7,713 bases of DNA from Nitrospirota bacterium (GCA_005877525.1 VBON01000001.1:1-7713), one strand, 5' to 3'. Positions 1-5,981 are shown, numbered from the stretch's first letter. Notes: a model not told the origin generated them from the sequence alone. Program-made: numbers and translations.

Positions 1-247
1 GGTCTTCGCGCTTAAGATAAATCTTCGCACCACCGAACTTCTTGGTCAGCCGCTCGGCGAAATATAACGGGGTGGGCCGCCCGACGTACTGCCGCAAGTA
101 GTAATCCAACTCTGTGCGAAACCTAGGATCTCGACGCGCTTTTCCGTAGACTCTGCTCAGCTCTTCAAGTGCGGGAATCAGGGTTTCAGGAACGTAGCGG
201 CCGCCGAAAGCGCCGAAGCGACCGCGTTCATCGGGGAGGTTCTGCAT
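1..247 (-). CDS. trpB: Tryptophan synthase beta chain, N-terminal part (cut by window edge)
   Basis: TrpB is the PLP-dependent subunit that condenses indole with L-serine to make tryptophan, working as an alpha2-beta2 complex with TrpA in the cytoplasm. The 82 visible codons start MQNLPDERGRFGAFGGRYVP and run through the family hallmarks FGGRYVPETL (residues 14-23) and YVGRPTPLY (54-62) to IYLKRED (76-82). The PLP-binding lysine lies just beyond the window edge and cannot be checked. The ATG at 245-247 is chosen because it opens the conserved N-terminus and an in-frame TGA lies three codons upstream. No Shine-Dalgarno sequence precedes it; a -10-like TATACT sits 8 nt upstream instead. trpF lies 45 bases upstream on the same strand; trpA, the usual next gene, would be outside the window. 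The identification is secure from sequence motifs alone. Confidence 0.96.
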   Translation of the reverse strand, partial: MQNLPDERGRFGAFGGRYVPETLIPALEELSRVYGKARRDPRFRTELDYYLRQYVGRPTPLYFAERLTKKFGGAKIYLKRED

Positions 248-255
248 AGCAATTC

Positions 256-285
256 AGTATAGTGGACCGGGACAGGACCAATCAA
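256..285 (-). promoter_or_regulatory. Candidate promoter for trpB, giving a leaderless or near-leaderless mRNA
   Basis: On the minus strand a -35 element TTGATT (280-285, 4 of 6 consensus bases) and a -10 element TATACT (256-261, 5 of 6) are separated by 18 nt. Both lie inside the 45-base trpF-trpB gap. Only 8 nt separate the -10 box from the trpB ATG, so initiation at the usual distance would fall at or next to the start codon. This agrees with the lack of a Shine-Dalgarno sequence. trpB may also be read through from trpF. No terminator is visible in the gap. Confidence 0.45.
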
Positions 286-292
286 CCGACTC

Positions 293-919
293 TCAGCCGG
301 CTGTAACGAACGCCTCTCTGGCGGCGGCCACGAAGGCCTTGACCTTGGCATGATCCTTTTTTCCGGGACCGAGCTCCACCCCGGTGCTCACGTCCACGCC
401 GTGCGGGCGAAGCCGCCTGATGGCCTCTCCGACGTTCTCCGGAGTGAGACCCCCGGCCAGGATGATGGGTCGCGGCCAGCGCACCGTGCGCACAAGATCC
501 CAATCCACTCGAGTCCCGGTACCGCCGGGCACTCCGGCGACAAAGGCATCCAGCAAAAAGGCGCCGACCGGGTACTCAGCTATCGCCTGCTCATCTATGA
601 GATTCCGGAGATGGATAGCTTTAATAACGGAATGGCCGAGGTTTGCACAGTAGGCAGGGCTCTCGGCACCGTGAAGCTGCGCGATCCCCAGCCCACATTC
701 ATTCATCGTCTCGCGAACAACTGTGCGATCTTCGTCGACGAAGACCCCGATCGCAGTGACGGATTCCGGCAGACGGGCGATGATCGCCGCGGCGGTTTTC
801 CGAGAGACCGCCCGTGGGCTCTCACGGTAAAATACAAAGCCGAGGGCGTCGGCACCCGCCTCGACCGCCGCCAGAGCGTCATCCAAGTTCGTCGTGCCAC
901 AAATCTTGATCCTGACCAT
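293..919 (-). CDS. trpF: Phosphoribosylanthranilate isomerase
   Basis: TrpF carries out the Amadori rearrangement of N-(5-phosphoribosyl)anthranilate to CdRP, the third step from chorismate to tryptophan. The product is 208 aa, a normal length for this monofunctional (beta/alpha)8 barrel. It opens MVRIKICGTTN with the catalytic base Cys7. The general acid is probably Asp124 in LLDAFV. QLHG (81-84), ILAGGL (153-158) and GVDVSTGVE (174-182) are the usual strand ends and phosphate-binding loops. The frame is open upstream to 1039, but the ATG at 917-919 is chosen because it opens the conserved first strand; the extension would run into lpxD on the other strand. No Shine-Dalgarno sequence is present, and TATAAT sits 9 nt upstream. 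It is followed after 45 bases by trpB and is divergent from lpxD. No sign of damage. Confidence 0.96.
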   Translation of the reverse strand: MVRIKICGTTNLDDALAAVEAGADALGFVFYRESPRAVSRKTAAAIIARLPESVTAIGVFVDEDRTVVRETMNECGLGIAQLHGAESPAYCANLGHSVIKAIHLRNLIDEQAIAEYPVGAFLLDAFVAGVPGGTGTRVDWDLVRTVRWPRPIILAGGLTPENVGEAIRRLRPHGVDVSTGVELGPGKKDHAKVKAFVAAAREAFVTAG

Positions 920-928
920 GGAGAGAGA

Positions 929-934
929 ATTATA
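929..934 (-). promoter_or_regulatory. Perfect -10 box (TATAAT) just ahead of trpF
   Basis: The minus strand reads TATAAT, then 9 nt (TCTCTCTCC), then the trpF ATG. No convincing -35 element is found at 16-18 nt spacing; the best has 3 of 6 matches. There is no Shine-Dalgarno sequence, so a transcript started by this box would be leaderless or nearly so. The box lies back to back with the lpxD promoter candidate, and the two -35 regions would overlap. The hexamer is seen directly; promoter function is inferred. Confidence 0.4.
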
Positions 935-941
935 GCGTATC

Positions 942-970
942 TTGACCGTGATTCCGAAATTGACTATTCT
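942..970 (+). promoter_or_regulatory. Candidate sigma-70-type promoter for lpxD
   Basis: TTGACC (942-947, 5 of 6 matches to the -35 consensus) and TATTCT (965-970, 4 of 6) are separated by exactly 17 nt on the plus strand, the optimal sigma-70 spacing. The -10 box ends 10 nt before the lpxD ATG at 981, so the 5' leader would be only a few nucleotides, too short for a Shine-Dalgarno sequence; none is visible. This is the best-formed promoter in the window. It shares the 61-base divergent gap with the trpF -10 box. Confidence 0.55.
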
Positions 971-980
971 GACCACACGC

Positions 981-2090
981 ATGGCCGGTTCATCTGTCAG
1001 CGCAGCTGAGATCGCCACCTTTCTCAAGGGTACCCTCATCGGACCCCCAGACGCCGTGGTGACTGGCGCCGCCGGATTGACCGACGCGAAAGCTTCCGAT
1101 GTCGCCTTTGTTCATGGCGACGCCGCTCTCCAAGACGCCTCCTCCAGCCTGGCAGGCGTGCTGCTGACCTCGCGCCATTTCCCAGACCTGAAGCGCCCTC
1201 AAATTGTGGTGGCCCATCCGGCGCTTGCAATGACACAGATCGTCACTGAGTTCTTCGTTTCGAAACTCGCCGATGTCGGCATCAGTAACCTCGCCCATCT
1301 CGGAAAGAATGTGAGGCTCAGCGACGGCGTCTCGGTCTGGGCATTCGTGACGTTAGATGACGGCGTCGCGGTCGGCCGGGGAACGCGGCTCTATCCGGGA
1401 GTCTTCGTCGGCAAAGGCTCTGTCATCGGCGAGAACTGCCTGCTGTATCCGAATGTGACAGTTCGTGAAGGTGTGACGATCGGCAACCGGGTCATCATCC
1501 ATCCCGGGACAGTCATCGGCAGCGACGGCTTCGGCTATCTCCAGCAGGACGGACGGCATCACAAGATCCCGCAGATTGGAACAGTGGTTATTGAAGACGA
1601 TGTCGAGCTAGGGGCGAACGTCACCGTGGATCGTGCTACCTTCGCCGCCACGATCATCCGTCGGGGCACCAAAGTGGATAACCTCGTCCAGATCGCGCAC
1701 AACGTGGAGATCGGCGAACACAACATCATCGTGGCCCAGGTGGGCATCGCAGGCAGCAGTTCGACCGGCCATCACGTGATGATCGGAGGCCAAGCGGGCA
1801 TCTCCGATCACATCCGGGTGGGAGATCAGGTGATGGTCGCCACTCGCGCTGGTATTATCCATGATGTCGCCGATCGAGAAATCGTCGCCGGATTCCCCGC
1901 CCTGCCGCACAAGGCGTGGCTCAAGGCGATGGCGGTCCTGGCGAAGCTGCCCGAGCTGCGCGAGAAGGTTCGGGATGCCGAGCATCGCCTAGCGGCACTG
2001 GAAGCTAAGACCACCACGGCCCAACCCGCTCCCAGCCGCAAGCCCAAGGTCGCTTCAAAACCTGCCGCCACATCCAAACGCAAACGTTAA
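981..2090 (+). CDS. lpxD: UDP-3-O-(3-hydroxyacyl)glucosamine N-acyltransferase
   Basis: LpxD transfers a 3-hydroxyacyl chain from ACP to the amino group of UDP-3-O-acyl-glucosamine, the third step of lipid A synthesis. The 369-aa product has the family layout: an N-terminal uridine-binding domain (about 1-100), a left-handed beta-helix of hexapeptide repeats (about 105-295) and a C-terminal helix (about 311-342). GSDGFGY (180-186), VTVDRAT (214-220) and QIAHNVEIG (237-245) are conserved; His240 corresponds to the catalytic His239 of the E. coli enzyme. The ATG at 981 is chosen because SVSAAEIATFLKG matches the normal N-terminus; an in-frame TTG at 942 would add 13 unconserved residues. The last 27 residues are a Lys/Pro/Ala-rich tail ending SKRKR, which makes the protein longer than the usual 340 or so. 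It stands apart from the bamA-skp-fabZ-lpxA genes it often accompanies, so a second copy elsewhere is possible. Confidence 0.94.
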   Translation: MAGSSVSAAEIATFLKGTLIGPPDAVVTGAAGLTDAKASDVAFVHGDAALQDASSSLAGVLLTSRHFPDLKRPQIVVAHPALAMTQIVTEFFVSKLADVGISNLAHLGKNVRLSDGVSVWAFVTLDDGVAVGRGTRLYPGVFVGKGSVIGENCLLYPNVTVREGVTIGNRVIIHPGTVIGSDGFGYLQQDGRHHKIPQIGTVVIEDDVELGANVTVDRATFAATIIRRGTKVDNLVQIAHNVEIGEHNIIVAQVGIAGSSSTGHHVMIGGQAGISDHIRVGDQVMVATRAGIIHDVADREIVAGFPALPHKAWLKAMAVLAKLPELREKVRDAEHRLAALEAKTTTAQPAPSRKPKVASKPAATSKRKR

Positions 2091-2119
2091 CCAGGTCGGG
2101 CCGCTAAAATAAGCAAGGG

Positions 2120-2725
2120 CTAGGCTTGAAGAGCTGTCATCAGATCGGCGATGGCACGCGCGCGATCTGGCGCCGCGAGCACAGTTGAAAGCACGGCGGG
2201 CGCGTCAGAACCCGCATCGGCCACCATTTTGATGTTTGCAGCATTGATCCCCCCGATCGCGACAATTGGCAGCCGTACACGGGCGCGTACCTCCCGAAGC
2301 CGTTCAATCCCAACCACCGGCTCCGGATGGCTTTTCGTTGGGCTCGGGAAGATCGGACCGAAACCAAGATAGTCCGCCCCCAGAGCTTCCGCCTCAAGCG
2401 CTTGGGCCAGGTTATGGGTGGAGATTCCGATGAGCATCCCCGGTCCAAGGAGCGCACGCGCCTCGGCCACTGGGAGATCCTCCTGGCCGAGATGCACGCC
2501 GTCCGCTCCGACCGCGAGCGCCACATCGCAGCGGTCGTTCACGATGAACAGACCCCCCGCCGCGTGGATCACCGGCGCCAACGTCAATGCCAGTTCATAA
2601 AACACTCCTGTCTCCGAAGTCTTTACGCGTAGCTGGAACGTGCGGATGCCTTTTAGGAGGGCTTCCCTGGCGATCCCCTCAAGCAATCGGCCTGCGGCCA
2701 CCGCCGGATCCAGGATAAGGTACAC
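2120..2725 (-). CDS. thiE: Thiamine-phosphate synthase
   Basis: ThiE joins HMP pyrophosphate to thiazole phosphate (HET-P) to give thiamine monophosphate. The 201-aa TIM-barrel protein shows QLRVK (31-35), matching the pyrophosphate-binding Q-x-R-x-K motif; FIVNDRCDVAL (60-70); DGVHLGQEDLP (75-85); GISTHN (100-105); GPIFPSPTKS (123-132); and VAIGGI (155-160). The segment AGSDAPAVLSTV replaces the more usual GADGVAVVSAI, a mild divergence. The start is uncertain. GTG at 2725 is the first conserved-position start, but its GGGAGGT abuts it without a normal spacer. The frame stays open to 2872, with an in-frame ATG at 2827 and a TTG at 2872; those versions would add 34 or 49 proline-rich residues encoded by the neighbouring repeats. 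It is convergent with lpxD, 29 bases away. A terminator after accC suggests thiE is not simply the last gene of that operon. I saw no TPP riboswitch. Confidence 0.9.
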   Translation of the reverse strand: MYLILDPAVAAGRLLEGIAREALLKGIRTFQLRVKTSETGVFYELALTLAPVIHAAGGLFIVNDRCDVALAVGADGVHLGQEDLPVAEARALLGPGMLIGISTHNLAQALEAEALGADYLGFGPIFPSPTKSHPEPVVGIERLREVRARVRLPIVAIGGINAANIKMVADAGSDAPAVLSTVLAAPDRARAIADLMTALQA

Positions 2726-2736
2726 ACCTCCCGGGA

Positions 2737-2802
2737 AAAGGACGCGTCCCGCGGGAGGAGAAGCCTGTCCTGGCAGGCTTGGGGTGGGTGGGTGTAATGG
2801 GG
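2737..2802 (+). repeat. Repeat module 1
   Basis: The module begins with a 50-bp block (2737-2786) identical to 2871-2920. Inside it, GGACGCGTCC (2740-2749) and TCCCGCGGGA (2747-2756) are perfect palindromes sharing three bases. A perfect hairpin follows: AAGCCTG (2761-2767), loop TCCTGG (2768-2773), CAGGCTT (2774-2780). A G-rich tail at 2781-2802 closes the module. It begins 12 bases upstream of the probable thiE GTG, so it would fold in the thiE leader if transcribed. Confidence 0.85.
2781..2802 (+). other. Predicted intramolecular G-quadruplex motif
   Basis: Four G runs on the plus strand (2781-2784, 2786-2788, 2790-2792, 2799-2802) are separated by loops of 1, 1 and 6 nt. This meets the standard G3+N1-7 pattern with two single-T loops, a combination known to favour stable quadruplexes. 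The plus strand is the template for thiE, so a thiE transcript would carry the C-rich complement. The motif is seen directly; folding is inferred. Confidence 0.6.
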
Positions 2803-2861
2803 CGTCCGGGCCGGGAAAGGGACCCATTGGTGGATCCGGGGTGGGCGGGTGCAGTGGTGGG
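2803..2861 (+). repeat. Repeat module 2, degenerate
   Basis: This copy keeps the module order with altered sequence: an inverted repeat CCGG-G-CCGG (2806-2814), then a hairpin with arms GGGACC (2819-2824) and GGATCC (2832-2837) around loop CATTGGT, then a G-rich tail (2838-2861). The stem has one G-T wobble and one A-A mismatch. The tail has four G triplets, but its third loop is 9 nt, outside the strict quadruplex rule. Assignment to the family rests on layout and the shared TTGG in the loop. Confidence 0.6.
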
Positions 2862-2870
2862 TGAAATATC

Positions 2871-2928
2871 AAAGGACGCGTCCCGCGGGAGGAGAAGCCT
2901 GTCCTGGCAGGCTTGGGGTGTGCGGGTG
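2871..2928 (+). repeat. Repeat module 3, with 50 bp identical to module 1
   Basis: Positions 2871-2920 repeat 2737-2786 without a mismatch, at an offset of 134 bases. The block carries the overlapping palindromes (2874-2883 and 2881-2890) and the same hairpin, arms 2895-2901 and 2908-2914 around TCCTGG. After 2920 the copies diverge, though a GGGTG remains in common. The tail is less regular than in module 1 (GGGG, then GGG at 2924-2926). Confidence 0.85.
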
Positions 2929-2975
2929 CCGCGGGTAAAGGCTCCGTCTTGGCGGAGCCGGGGAGGACGGGGGTA
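2929..2975 (+). repeat. Repeat module 4, with rearranged hairpin stem
   Basis: A short palindrome CCGCGG (2929-2934) is followed by a perfect hairpin, GGCTCCG (2940-2946), loop TCTTGG (2947-2952), CGGAGCC (2953-2959), and a tail with GGGG and GGGGG. Stem length, loop length and the closing G-C pair match modules 1 and 3, and the loop differs by one base, yet most of the stem sequence differs with full pairing retained. Confidence 0.75.
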
Positions 2976-2985
2976 ATAGTCTCAT

Positions 2986-3003
2986 AGGACGCGTTTCACG
3001 GGA
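2986..3003 (+). repeat. Decayed copy of the repeat palindrome
   Basis: The 18 bases from AGGACGCGT to ACGGGA match the start of modules 1 and 3 at 15 of 18 positions. The second palindrome is broken by C-to-T and G-to-A type differences, which look like transitions. It abuts the U-tract of the probable accC terminator. It is probably a relic fifth copy, but is short enough to be treated with caution. Confidence 0.5.
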
Positions 3004-3028
3004 AGAAAAACAAGCGTCTTGCGCTGTT
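3003..3028 (-). terminator. Probable intrinsic terminator after accC
   Basis: On the minus strand, starting 7 nt past the accC stop, arms AACAGCG and CGCT(T)GTT (one bulged T) enclose a 5-nt loop CAAGA. They are followed by a T-rich run (TTTTTCTT, sharing its first bases with the 3' arm). The stem is short, seven pairs with a bulge, but its position directly after the last gene of the operon supports the call. It would separate the coaBC-accC operon from thiE, at least partly. Confidence 0.6.
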
Positions 3029-3035
3029 GAGAAGA

Positions 3036-4385
<1,350 letters not shown>

Positions 4386-4922
4386 CTAGGCCTCCGGCGC
4401 GGCCGGTTCTATCAGAAACAACGGCTCGCCGTACTCGACCGGCTTCGCGTTTTCCTGAAGAATCTTTACTACCCGCCCATCGATTTCACATTCGATTTCA
4501 TTCATCAGCTTCATGGCTTCCACAATACAGAGGACCTGACCCTTCCTGACGTAAGCCCCCTCTTCAACATAGGCCTCCGTCTCGGGCGACGCCGATCGGT
4601 AGAAAATGCCGACAATGGGCGACGTGACGGTGAGCAAGCCCTCCACGGATGGAAACGACGGCGGCACCTCCGCCGACTGTACAGAGCGGACTTGGTCGTG
4701 CACCGGAACGGCCACTTCCCTGACGGACGGCGCCCCGGTGGCATCCTCCTTCCGCAATCGGACCCGCAGCCCTTGACGTTCCACTTCAAGATCGGCGACG
4801 CCCGTGGTCTGGAAAATATCAATCAGTTCTTGCAACAACTTCGGATCGATGAGAGCATCAGGCCGAGGCCGTGCGGGAATTTTCCTGCCCTTCCGGGCCG
4901 GCTCGTGAGCGCGGTGTTTCAT
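4386..4922 (-). CDS. accB: Acetyl-CoA carboxylase, biotin carboxyl carrier protein
   Basis: AccB (BCCP) carries biotin between biotin carboxylase and the carboxyltransferase. The 178-aa product has the three usual parts: an N-terminal AccC-contacting segment (IDPKLLQELIDIFQTTG, 25-41), a variable linker (about 60-95) and the C-terminal biotinyl domain (about 96-172). The biotinylation motif EAMKLMNEIE places biotin on Lys138, and SPIVGIFYRSASPE is the typical domain opening. The ATG at 4920-4922 overlaps the efp stop by one base (TGATG), pointing to coupled translation. This start gives a basic, Arg/Pro/Lys-rich extension of about 24 residues ahead of the conserved region, longer than in many BCCPs. 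No other in-frame ATG, GTG or TTG lies between it and the conserved part, so the extension seems real. Its TAG stop abuts the accC GTG. Confidence 0.96.
   Translation of the reverse strand: MKHRAHEPARKGRKIPARPRPDALIDPKLLQELIDIFQTTGVADLEVERQGLRVRLRKEDATGAPSVREVAVPVHDQVRSVQSAEVPPSFPSVEGLLTVTSPIVGIFYRSASPETEAYVEEGAYVRKGQVLCIVEAMKLMNEIECEIDGRVVKILQENAKPVEYGEPLFLIEPAAPEA
4391..4395 (-). promoter_or_regulatory. Ribosome binding site for accC inside accB
   Basis: GGAGG on the minus strand lies in the last codons of accB, with 5 nt to the accC GTG. It supports the GTG as the true start and implies that ribosomes finishing accB reload on accC, which suits two subunits needed in fixed proportion. Confidence 0.7.
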
Positions 4923-5479
4923 CAGGCGCGTTCCACATACTCACGGGTCCGGCTGTCGACCTTCACCACGACTCCTTCGTCAAGGTACAGCGGGACCTTG
5001 ATCGTCGCCCCGCTTTCCAGGATCGCAGGCTTCGAACCCCCTGACGCAGTGTCGCCGCGCACACCAGGGTCCGTCTTCACGACTTTCAATTCGACGAACA
5101 CCGGAAGCTCCATGCCGATGGGAACGGCGTTATGGAGCAGGATCTTCACCGTCATGTCCTCCTTCAGCAGATCCCAGCCATCGCCCAGTTGCTTTCGGTT
5201 GAAGACGAGCTGTTCGTAGTTGCTGGTGTCCATGAAGGTATACTCCTCGTCGGCAGCATACAAGAATTTCATTTCCAGCTCGTCCAGATCCGGTGTCTGC
5301 AGCTTCTCACCTGAGCGATATGTCCGCTCGATGACATTGCCTGTCCTGAGACTTTTCAGTTTTGTGCGGACGAAAGCGCCTCCTTTACCGGGCTTGACGT
5401 GTTGAAATTCGATGATCGTAAAAGGCTCTCCCTCCAACTCGAGCTTCGCACCATTTCGGAATTCCGACGTGCTGATCAC
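4922..5479 (-). CDS. efp: Translation elongation factor P
   Basis: EF-P binds between the P and E sites and relieves ribosomes stalled on consecutive prolines. The product is 185 aa, the normal length, with the KOW-like domain I (about 1-63), OB domain II (about 66-128) and OB domain III (about 130-185). The tip loop reads HVKPGKGGAFVRTK. Lys32 corresponds to E. coli Lys34, the residue that EpmA beta-lysylates there; families rhamnosylated by EarP carry Arg instead. No modifying enzyme is encoded in the window, so the modification state is unknown. The C-terminal SGATIKVPLYLDEGVVVKVD is the standard signature. The start is GTG at 5477-5479, preceded by AAAGGA (5486-5491) with a 6-nt spacer. 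It follows aroQ after 49 bases, the loosest junction in this operon, and overlaps accB by one base. Confidence 0.97.
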   Translation of the reverse strand: MISTSEFRNGAKLELEGEPFTIIEFQHVKPGKGGAFVRTKLKSLRTGNVIERTYRSGEKLQTPDLDELEMKFLYAADEEYTFMDTSNYEQLVFNRKQLGDGWDLLKEDMTVKILLHNAVPIGMELPVFVELKVVKTDPGVRGDTASGGSKPAILESGATIKVPLYLDEGVVVKVDSRTREYVERA

Positions 5480-5485
5480 TAGGCG

Positions 5486-5491
5486 TCCTTT
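5486..5491 (-). promoter_or_regulatory. Ribosome binding site for efp
   Basis: AAAGGA on the minus strand sits 6 nt before the GTG start, normal spacing. It decides in favour of the GTG, which also opens the conserved EF-P N-terminus. No promoter could be defended in the 49-base aroQ-efp gap. Confidence 0.65.
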
Positions 5492-5528
5492 CCACGATAT
5501 AGACCTCGGTTGGTCCTAGGTGGTTCCG

Positions 5529-5981
5529 TCAGGTTTTTATTGTCTGCGCACGTTTTACATGTGCCACCGCCGCGCGAAGGCCAAGCACATAGCTGTCCGA
5601 GCCAAATCCTGAAATCTGACCGATGGCCACTCCCGCGATGTACGAGTGCTGTCGAAACGCCTCTCGGCGATAGATATTCGATAAGTGCACTTCTATCGCA
5701 GGGATTCCGACACCGGCAATAGCGTCGCGTAACGCGATACTCGTATGGGTAAAGGCCCCCGGATTGATGAGCAAGGCATCGAAAGCGCCTGCCGCTTTCT
5801 GGATCCAGTCCACCAGGTCGCCTTCGGCGTTGGACTGATGGATGGCCAACTTCACGCCTTCGGCCTTTGCCAGATCTTCCAACGCACGGTTGATTGCATC
5901 GAGCGTGACGCTCCCGTACACGTCGTTCTCCCGGCTGCCGAGGAGGTTCAGGTTGGGACCATGGAGCACCAAGATCTTCAT
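5529..5981 (-). CDS. aroQ: 3-dehydroquinate dehydratase, type II
   Basis: AroQ dehydrates 3-dehydroquinate to 3-dehydroshikimate, the third step of the shikimate pathway, by anti elimination in a dodecamer. The 150-aa product has the family length and the signature start MKILVLHGPNLNLLGSRE. Using the Mycobacterium tuberculosis enzyme as reference (Arg19, Tyr24, Asn75, His101, Arg108, Arg112), the equivalents are Arg17, Tyr22, Asn73 in INPGAFTHTS, His99 in EVHLSN, Arg106 and Arg110; all are present. The frame is open upstream to 6017, but the ATG at 5979-5981 opens the conserved strand and overlaps the upstream TPR gene's stop by one base (TGATG). There is no clear Shine-Dalgarno sequence, so coupled re-initiation is the likely mode. 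The link to trpF and trpB in the window is chorismate, made further along this pathway. Confidence 0.97.
   Translation of the reverse strand: MKILVLHGPNLNLLGSRENDVYGSVTLDAINRALEDLAKAEGVKLAIHQSNAEGDLVDWIQKAAGAFDALLINPGAFTHTSIALRDAIAGVGIPAIEVHLSNIYRREAFRQHSYIAGVAIGQISGFGSDSYVLGLRAAVAHVKRAQTIKT

Larger units (their letters stand above)
2726..3035. repeat. 310-base intergenic region packed with palindrome-hairpin-G-tail repeat modules
   Basis: This gap between accC and thiE holds no recognisable gene. It contains four modules, each with a GC-rich palindrome, a short hairpin and a run of G triplets on the plus strand, followed by a decayed palindrome (2986-3003) and a probable terminator next to accC. 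Hairpin centres lie near 2770, 2828, 2904 and 2949, so spacing is irregular (58, 76 and 45 nt). Modules 1 and 3 share a perfect 50-bp block. The layout resembles intergenic REP/BIME-type or small MITE-like arrays, but I recognise no named family and no transposase is in the window. Confidence 0.75.

Noticed and set aside
350..1009. 219-aa open frame on the plus strand across trpF
   Set aside because: It is the antisense shadow of trpF; the translation has no family motifs, while the minus-strand frame is an intact TrpF.
2091..2119. Bidirectional terminator between convergent lpxD and thiE
   Set aside because: Only weak 4-bp pairing (CAAG/CTTG) is visible, with no T-tract on either side.
2737..2975. 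CRISPR array
   Set aside because: Only two units are identical, spacing is irregular (58, 76, 45 nt), there are no unique spacers and no cas genes.
2640..2976. Small Gly/Pro-rich plus-strand frames in the repeat region (2640-2864, 2779-2976)
   Set aside because: Their composition is dictated by the G-rich repeats; no start signal or domain supports them.
3009..3028. Fifth hairpin of the TCYTGG family
   Set aside because: The plus strand has a TCTTG loop like the family, but the stem is short and bulged and a T-tract follows on the accC sense strand, so a terminator explains it better.
2726..3035. TPP riboswitch upstream of thiE
   Set aside because: I could not find the conserved CUGAGA and companion core elements on the minus strand; the structure present is the repeat array.
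5480..5528. Internal promoter or terminator in the aroQ-efp gap
   Set aside because: TATATC resembles a -10 box but has no -35 partner, and the possible stem is only 4 bp.
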